A stretch of 64,000 bases of DNA from Candidatus Microbacterium colombiense (GTDB taxonomy: Bacteria; Actinomycetota; Actinomycetes; Actinomycetales; Microbacteriaceae): positions 2,046,001-2,110,000 of the forward strand of contig CP119308.1 of the NCBI GenBank assembly GCA_029203165.1, written 5' to 3'. Of the stretch, positions 51,124-58,829 are shown piece by piece. How positions within the stretch are numbered: the first letter of the stretch is position 1; every line of letters begins with the position of its first letter. The position numbers were made by a program, and so were the translations under genes. The notes beneath the pieces are model-generated. The model saw only the letters and a list, made by a program, of their open reading frames with translations, made no database searches and was not told the origin of the DNA.

Positions 51124-52380
51124 ATGGGACACGGTGACGGCAGGGGACGATTGGTCTCGCCGTCGAACGCGGACGACACCGGAACTGCCATCCTCCACAT
51201 CGACATGGATGCGTTCTACGCCGCGGTCGAGGTGCTCGACGATCCCAGCCTCCGAGGGCTGCCGCTGATCATCGGAGCGCCGGATGGGCGCTCCGTGGTG
51301 TCCAGCGCATCGTACGAGGCCCGTCGATACGGGGTGCGTGCGGCGATGCCGGTCGGTCAGGCGCTCCGCCTCTGCCCGACTGCCCGCATCGTGCTCCCGC
51401 ACTTCCATCGTTATCAAGAGGTCTCGCGCCAGGTGATGGCGATCTTCGAGTCGTTCACGCCCCTGGTGGAGCCTCTGTCAGTCGACGAGGCCTTCCTCGA
51501 CGTCCGCGGCGTCAGGCGGCTGTGGGGCAGCCCTGCACAGATCGCGACGCTCATCAGAGAGCGTGTGCACTCCGAGGTGGGCATCACCTGCAGTGTCGGC
51601 GTCGCCGCCACGAAGCACGTCGCGAAGATGGCGTCCACCATCGCCAAGCCCGACGGGATGCTGGTGATCGCGGCCGCGGACACGCTCGACTTCCTCGGAC
51701 CACGGTCGGTCAGAACCATGTGGGGTGTCGGGCCGAAGGCGGCGGAAGCTCTCGAAGCGCGCGGCATTCGCACGATCCTCGACATCAGAGAGGCGCCGCG
51801 CGAGATGCTGGAGCGTGCGGTGGGACCCGCATTGGGCGAACGACTGGGGCAACTCGCCCGTGGCCAGGATGCTCGACCCATCGAGACCGATCGCGTGGAG
51901 AAGAGCATCGGGCATGAGGAGACGTTCGAGAGCGACATCCTCGACCGAGAGTTCCTGCGGGGAGAACTGCTGCGGCTTTCCGATCGTGTCGCCGCGCGGC
52001 TGAGGCGGGCGGACTGGGAGGCGGGGACCGTATCGATCAAGATCCGCTTCGATGACTTCCGAACCGTTAACCGCTCGCAGACGCTCGCCGAGCCCACCGC
52101 CGTCGGGCAGCGGATCGGAGAATCGGCGCACGCCCTGTTCGACCAGGTCGAACGTCGGGATCCGGTACGGCTGGTCGGAGTCCGTGCGGAGAAACTCCGA
52201 CCGGCCGGTGGCGGTGGGCTGGGACTGTGGGATGACGACGAGGATTGGCGTCGCGTCGAAGGTGCAGTCGACGGTGCGGTCGCACGTTTCGGTTCGGCCA
52301 CGATCACTCGGGCGCGTCATCTCGGGCGCGGTGAGGGCCGCGGCGCGGCGCAGCATCCAAAGGCGCACGGCGTCGATTGA
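51124..52380 (+). CDS. dinB: DNA polymerase IV (Y-family)
   Basis: Translesion polymerase. Palm motifs: ILHIDMDAFYAAVEVLDD (metal Asp) and PLSVDEAFLDVRGVRRLWG; fingers/thumb with IGVAATKHVAKMAS-like SVGVAATKHVAKMAS. A helix-hairpin-helix MWGVGPKAAEALEARGI and a C-terminal little-finger domain (about 245-360) follow. 418 aa. I see no beta-clamp peptide of the QLxLF type with certainty at the C-terminus, though GGGLGLWDDDEDW is in the expected area. Confidence 0.95.
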   Translation: MGHGDGRGRLVSPSNADDTGTAILHIDMDAFYAAVEVLDDPSLRGLPLIIGAPDGRSVVSSASYEARRYGVRAAMPVGQALRLCPTARIVLPHFHRYQEVSRQVMAIFESFTPLVEPLSVDEAFLDVRGVRRLWGSPAQIATLIRERVHSEVGITCSVGVAATKHVAKMASTIAKPDGMLVIAAADTLDFLGPRSVRTMWGVGPKAAEALEARGIRTILDIREAPREMLERAVGPALGERLGQLARGQDARPIETDRVEKSIGHEETFESDILDREFLRGELLRLSDRVAARLRRADWEAGTVSIKIRFDDFRTVNRSQTLAEPTAVGQRIGESAHALFDQVERRDPVRLVGVRAEKLRPAGGGGLGLWDDDEDWRRVEGAVDGAVARFGSATITRARHLGRGEGRGAAQHPKAHGVD

Positions 52381-52405
52381 CCCCGCACGTTGCACTCGCG
52401 TCGAG

Positions 52406-52411
52406 TAGCGT
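52406..52411 (+). promoter_or_regulatory. Leaderless-type -10 (TAGCGT) for the GerW-like gene
   Basis: TAGCGT ends 6 nt before the ATG at 52418. Confidence 0.45.
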
Positions 52412-52417
52412 GGTGTC

Positions 52418-52735
52418 ATGCCGAACATTGCACTCGAACTCGGAAAGCAAGCTGCGTCCTTCGGTGTGAAGAGCGCCTATGGAGAGCCGCAGGATGTCGA
52501 CGGCGTCAGCATCACTCCGGTCGCCTTCACCTACTCCGGCTTCGGCGGGGGGAGCGGAGACGGCGGAGAGGGCGGCGGGGGCGGTGGTGTCTCCGTGCCC
52601 GTTGGCGTCTACGTGCGCCGCGAGGAAGGTCTTCGCTTCGAGCCGAACATCGTCACGCTGCTCGTGGTCGCTGTGCCGTTCGTCTGGGTTGCCGGGCGGG
52701 CGTTGAGCCGCATCATCCGTGCCCTCAAGAAGTGA
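52418..52735 (+). CDS. GerW/YtfJ-like protein with C-terminal membrane segment
   Basis: A 105-aa protein whose layout resembles the GerW (YtfJ) family: an N-terminal AYGEPQDVDGVSITPVAF region, then Gly-rich FGGGSGDGGEGGGGGGVS, a VPVGVYV strand and a C-terminal membrane helix (about 79-97, VTLLVVAVPFVWVAGRAL). In Bacillus GerW is a spore germination protein; the host here is unlikely to form endospores, so the role differs and is unknown. It overlaps the next gene by 17 bp. Confidence 0.75.
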   Translation: MPNIALELGKQAASFGVKSAYGEPQDVDGVSITPVAFTYSGFGGGSGDGGEGGGGGGVSVPVGVYVRREEGLRFEPNIVTLLVVAVPFVWVAGRALSRIIRALKK

Positions 52736-53300
52736 CGACCCTGTCGCGAACGCTCTTGGGCGTGCCGCGGCACTGATCATCGACGACATCCGTGCGCTGG
52801 CTGCAGCGAACCCGGTCGTTCTGATCGATGGTGGCAGCGGGGCGGGCAAGTCATCGCTCGCGAGAATCCTATCGGCGCAATGGCCGGTGGCCGGACGGGT
52901 CCAGGTCGTCGCGCTCGATTCGCTGTACCCGGGGTGGGACGGCCTCGACGCCGGTGTGGATCGAGCGCTCGACGGCATCCTTCGGCCTCACGGGCGGGGG
53001 TACCTCGGATCGTGGCGTCGATGGGACTGGACTCAGGCCGCTGAGGCCGAAAACCATGCGGTGGATCCGTCGCTCGGCGTGATCATCGAGGGAAGCGGCG
53101 TCCTGACTCCGACGACGGCGGCGCTGGCCGATGTGCGCGTGTGGTTGGAGTCGGCGGAGCCGGCGCGAAAGACGCGGGCCCTGGCCCGTGACGGCGACAC
53201 CTACCGACCGCATTGGGACCGCTGGGCTGCCCAGGAGCGTCGCCACCTGATCCGCGACGCCCCGCGATCCCACGCGACGCGGATCTTCGATATCCCGTAG
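52719..53300 (+). CDS. P-loop ATP-binding protein (uridine kinase-like)
   Basis: A 193-aa P-loop protein with Walker A IDGGSGAGKSSLA (about 36-48), an ALDSLYPGWDGLDAG substrate-loop-like region and VIIEGSGVLTP as Walker B. A C-terminal region with RDGDTYRPHWDRWAAQERRH resembles small-molecule kinases such as uridine kinase/PRK. Substrate not determined. GTG 52719 overlaps the GerW-like gene. Confidence 0.78.
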   Translation: MPSRSDDPVANALGRAAALIIDDIRALAAANPVVLIDGGSGAGKSSLARILSAQWPVAGRVQVVALDSLYPGWDGLDAGVDRALDGILRPHGRGYLGSWRRWDWTQAAEAENHAVDPSLGVIIEGSGVLTPTTAALADVRVWLESAEPARKTRALARDGDTYRPHWDRWAAQERRHLIRDAPRSHATRIFDIP

Positions 53301-53312
53301 CGCGACGGCGGC

Positions 53313-53801
53313 TCATCCGCCTTCGTCGGCGGCCTGGATCAGGAGTTCGAGGCGGTATCCGAGCCAGTCGTAGATGCCGTAACGGGCGTCGTCGGGGTCG
53401 TGATCGTCGTCGGAGGTGATGCCGAGCCGCGTGGCGATGATCAGGCGCAACGAGGTGAGCGTGCGCATCCAGGCGTCGACATCGGCGGAATCGATCACGA
53501 TCTCCCGTGTCGCGAGGGCTGTGCCCTCCGGGAGCGACTCCGTGTCGGTGCGGAACTCACGCAGCGCCTCGCCGACGGTCTGCGCATCGTGGTGGCGGCG
53601 ATCGAGGATCTCGTCACGGGTGCTCGTCGCGAAGTCCTTCGCCGCGTCCGCGTCATCCGGATACGGGCTCGGGGTCAACCGCGCGACAGCAGGATCATCG
53701 AGATCGCGATCCGCGCCGATCAGGTCGGCGAGATCGTCGACCAGCTGCACCAGATGCACCCCTTCCAGGTGTGCAAGTGAGACGAGGAACGTGGAATCCA
53801 C
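53313..53801 (-). CDS. DUF2017 family protein
   Basis: A 162-aa acidic protein, actinobacterial DUF2017. It begins DSTFLVSLAHLEGVHLVQLV and ends YGIYDWLGYRLELLIQAADE, both family hallmarks. No known function. GTG start overlaps the clpS stop by one base. Conserved next to clpS in actinobacteria, which hints at a link to ClpS/Clp protease. Confidence 0.9.
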   Translation of the reverse strand: MDSTFLVSLAHLEGVHLVQLVDDLADLIGADRDLDDPAVARLTPSPYPDDADAAKDFATSTRDEILDRRHHDAQTVGEALREFRTDTESLPEGTALATREIVIDSADVDAWMRTLTSLRLIIATRLGITSDDDHDPDDARYGIYDWLGYRLELLIQAADEGG

Positions 53802-54097
53802 TAGTCCGTGACCTTCCTGACGGTCGCCCAGAGACCGTAGTCGTGCATCGCTTGAGCGTGTACCTCCATCGTCTCGCGTGGCCCGGTCGCCACGATCGCG
53901 TGCCCGTCATGGTGCACGGACAGCATGAGCTGGTTCGCGTGATCCTGCGAATAGCCGAAATAGGTGCGGAAGACGCGTACGACGTAACTCATGAGGTTGA
54001 CGGGGTCGTTCCACACGATCACCTGCCACGGCTCGAGGGGTGCCGCGCTGAGTTCCACGACCTCATCGATATCGGGCGATGCCACCGGCGTACTCAT
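53801..54097 (-). CDS. clpS: ATP-dependent Clp protease adaptor ClpS
   Basis: N-end-rule adaptor that delivers substrates to ClpA/ClpC-ClpP. Visible: WQVIVWNDPVNLMSYVVRVF (about 26-45), including the WNDP N-degron pocket, and YSQDHANQLMLSVHHDG plus ETMEVHAQAMHDYGLWATV. 98 aa from ATG 54095-54097; an ATG two codons upstream (54103) is possible. Overlaps the metallopeptidase stop. Confidence 0.96.
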   Translation of the reverse strand: MSTPVASPDIDEVVELSAAPLEPWQVIVWNDPVNLMSYVVRVFRTYFGYSQDHANQLMLSVHHDGHAIVATGPRETMEVHAQAMHDYGLWATVRKVTD

Positions 54098-54441
54098 GCC
54101 CATCCCATTTCATGGAGCTGCTGGTCGTCGATTCCGTAGAAGTGCGCGATCTCATGGACGAGAGTCGTGTGGACCTCGTCTCGGAGCTCTTCCTCGTTCT
54201 CGCAGTTCAGGAGGTGTGGTTCTCGATACACAACGATGCGGTCGGGCAGCTCGCCCATCCCGTACCGATCGCGTTCGGTCAGAGCGAGGCCGTCGTACAG
54301 TCCCAGCAGGTCCAGGGTGCCGTCCTCCGGACGGTCCTCCACGACGAACACGACATTTTCCAGACCGTCCACCATGTCATCCGGCAGACGGTCGAGCTCA
54401 TCGATCACGAGGGCTTCGAAGGCCGCGCTATCCATCTCCAT
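54094..54441 (-). CDS. Zincin-like metallopeptidase family protein
   Basis: A 115-aa minimal zincin of the PF06262 type. The HExxH zinc site is in TTLVHEIAHFYGIDDQQLHEM, with the third ligand expected in the following HEMGW. Conserved upstream are ENVVFVVEDRPE and DRIVVYREPHL. Start ATG 54439-54441 or 54433-54435. A TAGGCT hexamer lies 8 nt upstream. Probably cotranscribed with clpS and the DUF2017 gene. Confidence 0.88.
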   Translation of the reverse strand: MEMDSAAFEALVIDELDRLPDDMVDGLENVVFVVEDRPEDGTLDLLGLYDGLALTERDRYGMGELPDRIVVYREPHLLNCENEEELRDEVHTTLVHEIAHFYGIDDQQLHEMGWA

Positions 54442-54485
54442 CGCGTTCCAGCCTAGACGCGGCCGGGTCTCGCTGTCCTCGGACC

Positions 54486-55115
54486 TCAATGTAGGAACAC
54501 GAGCAGGCCGGCGACGGCGATGAACAGAGCGCCGAAGACGGTGTTGAGCGTGCGCTGACCCTGCACCGATCGGGTGAATCTGCGGAAGGGGCGTGCCGCG
54601 GCTGCGAAGAATCCCCACATCACGACGACATCGACGATGATCACGGTTCCGATCAGCGTGAGGTACTGGGGGAGAGGGGGCTGGTCGAGGCGGATGAACT
54701 GCGGGATGAAAGCGAGGAAGAACACGATCGCCTTCGGGTTGAGCAGGTTCACCCAGAAGCCGCGCCGAATCATCGACCAGTGGCTCTCATACGCGTCGAC
54801 GACAGTGGCCTCATCCACGCTCGTGGCGGTCGCCTTGGTGAGGATCAACCGGATGCCGAGGAACACGAGGTATGCCGCGCCGGCATAGCGGATGACATTG
54901 AACAGGATCTCCGAGCGGGAGACGAGCAGGCCGACTCCTGCGGCGACGATCATGACATGGACGATGAGCGCGAGTTGCTGGCCGACGATCCCCCAGATGG
55001 ACCGGCGCCAGCCCTGGCTCAGAGCGTTCGACATGGTGTTGATGGCGCCGGCACCCGGCGTGAAACTGATCACCACGCACGCGGTCAGCAGGGAGAACCA
55101 GACGGCGAGCGACAC
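54486..55115 (-). CDS. LysE/RhtB family amino acid exporter
   Basis: A 209-aa membrane protein with about six hydrophobic segments. Typical LysE-family residues: VISFTPGAGAINTMSNALSQ, YAGAAYLVFLGIRLI and FWVNLLNPKAIVFFLAFIPQ. Members export basic or neutral amino acids and homoserine lactones; the substrate is unknown. GTG start with TAGAAT exactly 6 nt upstream. Confidence 0.92.
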   Translation of the reverse strand: MSLAVWFSLLTACVVISFTPGAGAINTMSNALSQGWRRSIWGIVGQQLALIVHVMIVAAGVGLLVSRSEILFNVIRYAGAAYLVFLGIRLILTKATATSVDEATVVDAYESHWSMIRRGFWVNLLNPKAIVFFLAFIPQFIRLDQPPLPQYLTLIGTVIIVDVVVMWGFFAAAARPFRRFTRSVQGQRTLNTVFGALFIAVAGLLVFLH

Positions 55116-55121
55116 CTCGCA

Positions 55122-55127
55122 ATTCTA
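55122..55127 (-). promoter_or_regulatory. Leaderless-type -10 (TAGAAT) for the LysE-family gene
   Basis: TAGAAT on the minus strand ends 6 nt before the GTG at 55115. Among the closest to the -10 consensus in the set. Confidence 0.6.
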
Positions 55128-55150
55128 AGGGGCGTGGACCTGGTGCACCG

Positions 55151-57229
55151 TCAGGGCAAAGGTGCGAGGCGATCGGCGCTCAGATCGACTCGTCGCAACA
55201 GTTGGGCGTTCACCGCGACGACGATCGTCGACAGCGACATCAGGATCGCGCCGACAGACATCGGCAGGATGAAGCCCCATGGCGCGAGCACGCCCGCCGC
55301 AAGAGGCACGGAGAGCAGGTTGTACCCCGCCGCCCACCACAGGTTCTGTGCCATCTTGCGATAGCTCGCCCGAGACAGCTCGATGACGGAGAGCACGGCA
55401 CGCGGATCATCGCCGGCGAGGATCACCCCGGCCGAGGCGATCGCGACGTCGGTTCCGGCCCCGATCGCCAGTCCGACATCTGCCTGGGCGAGCGCAGGAG
55501 CATCGTTCACGCCGTCTCCGACCATTGCCACGCGCCGGCCTTCGCTCTGGAGCTCCCGCACCTTCGCGCTCTTCTCCTCCGGGCGTACCCCGGCGAAGAC
55601 GCGTCGGATGTCGAGCTGATCGGCGACGTCGCGGGCGACGGCCTCGGCATCGCCCGTGATCATCACCACGTCGATGCCCCGTCGGGCGAGGGCCATGACA
55701 GCTGCGCGTGACTCGGGGCGCACTTCGTCGGAGAGCCGGAGCGCGCCGACGACGCGTCCATCGACGAGCACGTGGAGGATGATCGCTCCCTGAGCGCGCC
55801 AGGCGTCGACGGCGTCGAGTTCCGAGGTCTCCGCGTCCTCGAGGAGCCGGGGACCGCCGACCTGGACGATCTGATCGTCGACACGGGCGGTCACACCGAC
55901 GGCGGGTGAGGACGAGAAGTCGCCAGCGGAGCGGATGTCCAGTCCCCGCTCTCGCGCAGCAGTGACGATGGCGGCGGCCAGTGGGTGCTCCGACTCGCGT
56001 TCGGCAGCCGCAGCAAGTGCAAGGAGCTGGTTCTCGTCATAGGGTTCGAGCGCCACGGCGCCGGTGACGGCGGGCGCGCCCTTCGTGAGCGTGCCTGTCT
56101 TGTCGAAGAGCACCGTGTCGACCGTCCGCATGCGCTCGAGTGCGAGACGGTCCTTCACCAGGACGCCGGCACGCGCCGCACGTTCTGTGGCGATGGACAC
56201 GACGAGCGGGATGGCCAACCCCAACGCGTGCGGGCAGGCGATGACGAGAACGGTGATCGTCCGGATCACCGCATCATCGGACATTCCGGCGACCGTCCAC
56301 ACGATCGCCGTGACGATGGCAGCACTGAGTGCGAACCAGAACAACCAGGCCGCAGCGCGATCAGCGATCCGTTGGGCACGCGAAGACGACGCCTGCGCGT
56401 CGGCGACGAGCTGCTGGATGCCCGCGAGGGCGGTGTCCTTCCCGACGGCACCCACCCGCACGCGCAGACCGGAGTCGGTTGCCACGGTGCCGGCAACGAC
56501 GCGGTCGCCCATGCCTCGGCGCACCGGGACGGACTCTCCCGTGACCATCGACTCGTCGATGCTCGCGCTGCCTTGAACGACGATCCCGTCGGCCGGGAGT
56601 CTTCCGCCGGGCCGCACCACAACGACGTCATCGAGCCGGAGTTCCGACGGCGACACGACCACGATCTCCTCGCCGTCGAGTCGCTCCGCCTCGTCGGGGA
56701 GGAGCGCTGCCAACGAGTCGAGCGCGGATGTCGTCTCAGCCAGCGATCGCATCTCGATCCAGTGGCCGAGGAGCATGATCACGATGAGCAGGGCGAGCTC
56801 CCACCAGAACTCCAGTTCGTGGTGGAGCAGTCCCAGTGTCGCCCCCCACGAGGCGAGGAGGGCGACGGTGATCGCGAGCGCGATCAACAGCATCATTCCG
56901 GGGGCGCGCGATCGAAGCTCGGACACCGCACCGGTGAGGAAGGGGGCGCCGCCCCAGACGTACATGATCGTTCCCAGAACAGGCGAGACCCAGATCAGAC
57001 CGTCCGGGACTTCATATCCGAGGATCATCGCGAACATGGGGGAGAGGGCGACGACGGGCAGTGCGATCGCGAGCATGATCCAGAAGAGGCGCCGGAAGTG
57101 TGCGACGTGGTCACCGTGCCCCGCGTGCCCCTGGTGTGACTCCTGGCCGCCCGAGGCGTGGTGTTCGGAATGATCGGTGTGAGCCTCATGCGTCCCACTC
57201 ATCTGCGGTTCATGCGTGTGTGCCATCAT
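55151..57229 (-). CDS. Copper-transporting P1B-type ATPase (CopB-like, CPH motif)
   Basis: A 692-aa heavy-metal P-type ATPase. The N-terminus is a His-rich tail (residues 1-45: HTHEPQMSGTHEAHTDHSEH and more) in place of a CxxC HMA domain. The transport motif is VIACPHALGL (CPH, the P1B-3 or CopB class for Cu(II)/Ag). Actuator TGES in MVTGESVPV, phosphorylation LFDKTGTLTKGAP, and the hinge GDGVNDAPALAQADVG complete it. ATG 57227-57229 with a GAAGGGA ribosome site. A CsoR-type operator lies upstream. It should export copper from the cytoplasm. Confidence 0.95.
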   Translation of the reverse strand: MMAHTHEPQMSGTHEAHTDHSEHHASGGQESHQGHAGHGDHVAHFRRLFWIMLAIALPVVALSPMFAMILGYEVPDGLIWVSPVLGTIMYVWGGAPFLTGAVSELRSRAPGMMLLIALAITVALLASWGATLGLLHHELEFWWELALLIVIMLLGHWIEMRSLAETTSALDSLAALLPDEAERLDGEEIVVVSPSELRLDDVVVVRPGGRLPADGIVVQGSASIDESMVTGESVPVRRGMGDRVVAGTVATDSGLRVRVGAVGKDTALAGIQQLVADAQASSSRAQRIADRAAAWLFWFALSAAIVTAIVWTVAGMSDDAVIRTITVLVIACPHALGLAIPLVVSIATERAARAGVLVKDRLALERMRTVDTVLFDKTGTLTKGAPAVTGAVALEPYDENQLLALAAAAERESEHPLAAAIVTAARERGLDIRSAGDFSSSPAVGVTARVDDQIVQVGGPRLLEDAETSELDAVDAWRAQGAIILHVLVDGRVVGALRLSDEVRPESRAAVMALARRGIDVVMITGDAEAVARDVADQLDIRRVFAGVRPEEKSAKVRELQSEGRRVAMVGDGVNDAPALAQADVGLAIGAGTDVAIASAGVILAGDDPRAVLSVIELSRASYRKMAQNLWWAAGYNLLSVPLAAGVLAPWGFILPMSVGAILMSLSTIVVAVNAQLLRRVDLSADRLAPLP

Positions 57230-57259
57230 GTTCCCTTCTTCCGTCGATCATAGGAACGT

Positions 57260-57278
57260 AATACCCCCTGGGGGTATT
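57260..57278. promoter_or_regulatory. CsoR-type copper operator upstream of the copper ATPase
   Basis: AATACCCCC-T-GGGGGTATT is a perfect 19-bp palindrome with the C5/G5 core of CsoR boxes. It lies 31 bp before the ATPase start; TATGAT (57247-57252, minus strand) just downstream could be the -10. No csoR gene is in the window, so the regulator must be encoded elsewhere. Confidence 0.85.
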
Positions 57279-57310
57279 CCCTGTCTTCCCTGATCCGTGA
57301 ATGAGGGCAC

Positions 57311-57346
57311 AAAAAAGAGGTCCGAATCGATTGATTCGGACCTCTT
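57311..57346 (-). terminator. Intrinsic terminator after tRNA-His
   Basis: On the minus strand a perfect 14-bp stem AAGAGGTCCGAATC/GATTCGGACCTCTT with a 4-nt loop is followed by six U. It ends the tRNA-His transcript. Confidence 0.9.
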
Positions 57347-57350
57347 GATA

Positions 57351-57426
57351 TGGGGTGAGTAACGGGACTCGAACCCGCGACATCCGGCACCACAAGCCAG
57401 CGCTCTACCAGCTGAGCTATACCCAC
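57351..57426 (-). tRNA. tRNA-His (GUG)
   Basis: A full cloverleaf on the minus strand. Acceptor GTGGGTA pairs with TACTCAC; D arm GCTC/GAGC; anticodon loop CTTGTGG with anticodon GTG; T arm GCGGG/CCCGT-type with TTCGAGT. The discriminator is C followed by an encoded CCA, and a G precedes the acceptor at 57427, giving the G-1:C73 identity pair of tRNA-His. It lies downstream of orn and is followed by a strong terminator; a TAGACT at 57455-57460 upstream may be its own -10. Confidence 0.97.
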
Positions 57427-57462
57427 CATGCGCCCACCGGAGCGGGCGACCACACGAGTCTA

Positions 57463-58089
57463 TTACATGTTCGGGGTGAACTCTGACACGGTGCGGGAGG
57501 CGATGTCGCGGGCGTCATCACTGGTGGGCCCGGGCTCGTCCACGAACACCGCCGCACGATAGTAGCGCAGCTCACGAATCGACTCGAGGATGTCAGCGAG
57601 CGCACGGTGTCCGCCGTCCTTGGACGGTGCCTGGAAGAACACCCGCGGGTACCAGCGACGAGACAGTTCTTTGATGCTGGACACATCGACGTTGCGGTAG
57701 TGGAGCCACTGGTCGACGTCGGTCATGTACTTGGCCAGGAACATGCGGTCGGTGCCGATCGTGTTTCCTGCGAGCGGTGCCTTGCGCTCCATGGGGACGA
57801 ATCGCTTGATGTACGCGAGCGTCTGCTGCTCGGCCTCTGCGAGCGAGACCCCGAGTGGGATCTCCTCGATGAGACCCGACGTCTCGTGCATCTGTGTGAC
57901 GAAGTCATTCATGTTCGAGAGGGCCGCGTCGCTCGGACGGATCACGATCTGGAATCCGGGATCAACAGGTCGAAGTTCGAAGTCCGTGATGACGACGGCG
58001 ATCTCGACGAGTTCATCGATCTCGAGATCGAGCCCTGTCATCTCGCAGTCGATCCATACGAGTCGATCATTCTCCGCCGCAGATACCAT
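57463..58089 (-). CDS. orn: Oligoribonuclease
   Basis: DEDDh exonuclease that degrades 2-5-nt RNA and pGpG. Motif I WIDCEMTGLD, NTIGTDRMFLAKYM, YRNVDVSSIKELSRRWYP, and KDGGHRALADILESIREL (the H and final D). 208 aa is typical. ATG start at 58089, TAGTAT exactly 6 nt upstream. Confidence 0.97.
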   Translation of the reverse strand: MVSAAENDRLVWIDCEMTGLDLEIDELVEIAVVITDFELRPVDPGFQIVIRPSDAALSNMNDFVTQMHETSGLIEEIPLGVSLAEAEQQTLAYIKRFVPMERKAPLAGNTIGTDRMFLAKYMTDVDQWLHYRNVDVSSIKELSRRWYPRVFFQAPSKDGGHRALADILESIRELRYYRAAVFVDEPGPTSDDARDIASRTVSEFTPNM

Positions 58090-58095
58090 GTCGTC

Positions 58096-58101
58096 ATACT
58101 A
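58096..58101 (-). promoter_or_regulatory. Leaderless-type -10 (TAGTAT) for orn
   Basis: TAGTAT on the minus strand ends 6 nt before the ATG at 58089. Confidence 0.55.
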
Positions 58102-58168
58102 TCGACGCCGCGGACATCGGCTCCCGAGCTCGAAGCGGTCTCGTCGACAGGGTACGGTAGATGCATTC

Positions 58169-58240
58169 GCCTCCGTAGCTCAGAGGAAGAGCAGCGGCCT
58201 TCTAATCCGCCGGTCGCAGGTTCGAATCCTGCCGGGGGCA
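58169..58240 (+). tRNA. tRNA-Arg (UCU)
   Basis: Cloverleaf of 72 nt: acceptor GCCTCCG with CGGGGGC (one U-G pair), D arm GCTC/GAGC, anticodon loop CTTCTAA (anticodon TCT, U33 present), T arm GCAGG/CCTGC around TTCGAAT, discriminator A. No CCA is encoded (CCT follows). The anticodon stem GCGGC/TCCGC has a C-U mismatch at positions 31-39, directly above the loop. Confidence 0.93.
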
Positions 58241-58352
58241 CCTCGGATATTCCATCCATTCACGCGCGATGGTGGCTTCGGCGGCGACGGACACGTCCGT
58301 TCTGGATTGTCGCGTTGCTCGACGCGTTGGTGACTCGGACAGAGCCCTCTGC

Positions 58353-58622
58353 TCAGGAATATCGGAGTGCGGAGACAGCGTCGTCGACTCGCCAGAATTC
58401 GCCGATGATGCGAAAACTGCCCGTGGCGAGGTGCAGTCGTTCGGCGCGATATCTGAGCCCCAACGGATCAGCGACGATGCGAAGGTGGCCCAGTACCCGT
58501 TCCGCCCGATCCTGCACGCGCCACAGATGGTCTGACGCTCGGACCAGGTGCTCACGAGGTGAAGCCAGTGCGGGAGCGGCGTAGGGGATTTCGACGGAGG
58601 ACGTGATCTGGGTGGTGGACAT
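58353..58622 (-). CDS. Small protein of unknown function
   Basis: An 89-aa protein with ATG at 58620-58622 and a strong AAAGGAG ribosome site upstream. The N-terminus is MSTTQITSSVEIPYAAP; the C-terminal half is rich in Arg/His/Leu (HLWRVQDRAERVLGHLRIVA, GEFWRVDDAVSAL). No membrane segment or known motif. It is divergent from the ssb paralogue across 207 bp. The larger frame upstream of its ATG (to 59393) is an antisense shadow of ssb and is rejected. Confidence 0.7.
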   Translation of the reverse strand: MSTTQITSSVEIPYAAPALASPREHLVRASDHLWRVQDRAERVLGHLRIVADPLGLRYRAERLHLATGSFRIIGEFWRVDDAVSALRYS

Positions 58623-58829
58623 GTGGAGCTCCTTTCGTCTTTCGAACATATGACCGACCACCGACATTGGCCTCGCCTGTCTCCAGCTGATCTCCGGATG
58701 GCGCCTTCCCTCCACAGGCGACTTCGCCGAGGACTTGTCCACGTTCGCTGTAAAGGGCGCCGCTTCGCTGACGGCACAGGCCTCACGCTGGTCAGACCCG
58801 GGCATCGTCCCGGATCGTGAGGAGGCACA
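58623..58829. other. Divergent intergenic region between the small protein gene and ssb
   Basis: No convincing gene. It holds the ribosome sites of both neighbours (AAAGGAG on the minus side, GAGGAG on the plus side before 58830) and presumably both promoters, but no clear -35/-10 pair is seen. Confidence 0.5.

Noticed and set aside
49465..51417. A 650-codon minus-strand frame
   Set aside because: Antisense to gatB, which is fully conserved.
58269..58535. An 88-codon plus-strand frame after tRNA-Arg
   Set aside because: It is antisense to the 89-aa gene at 58353-58622, which has a strong ribosome site. The plus-strand frame has none.
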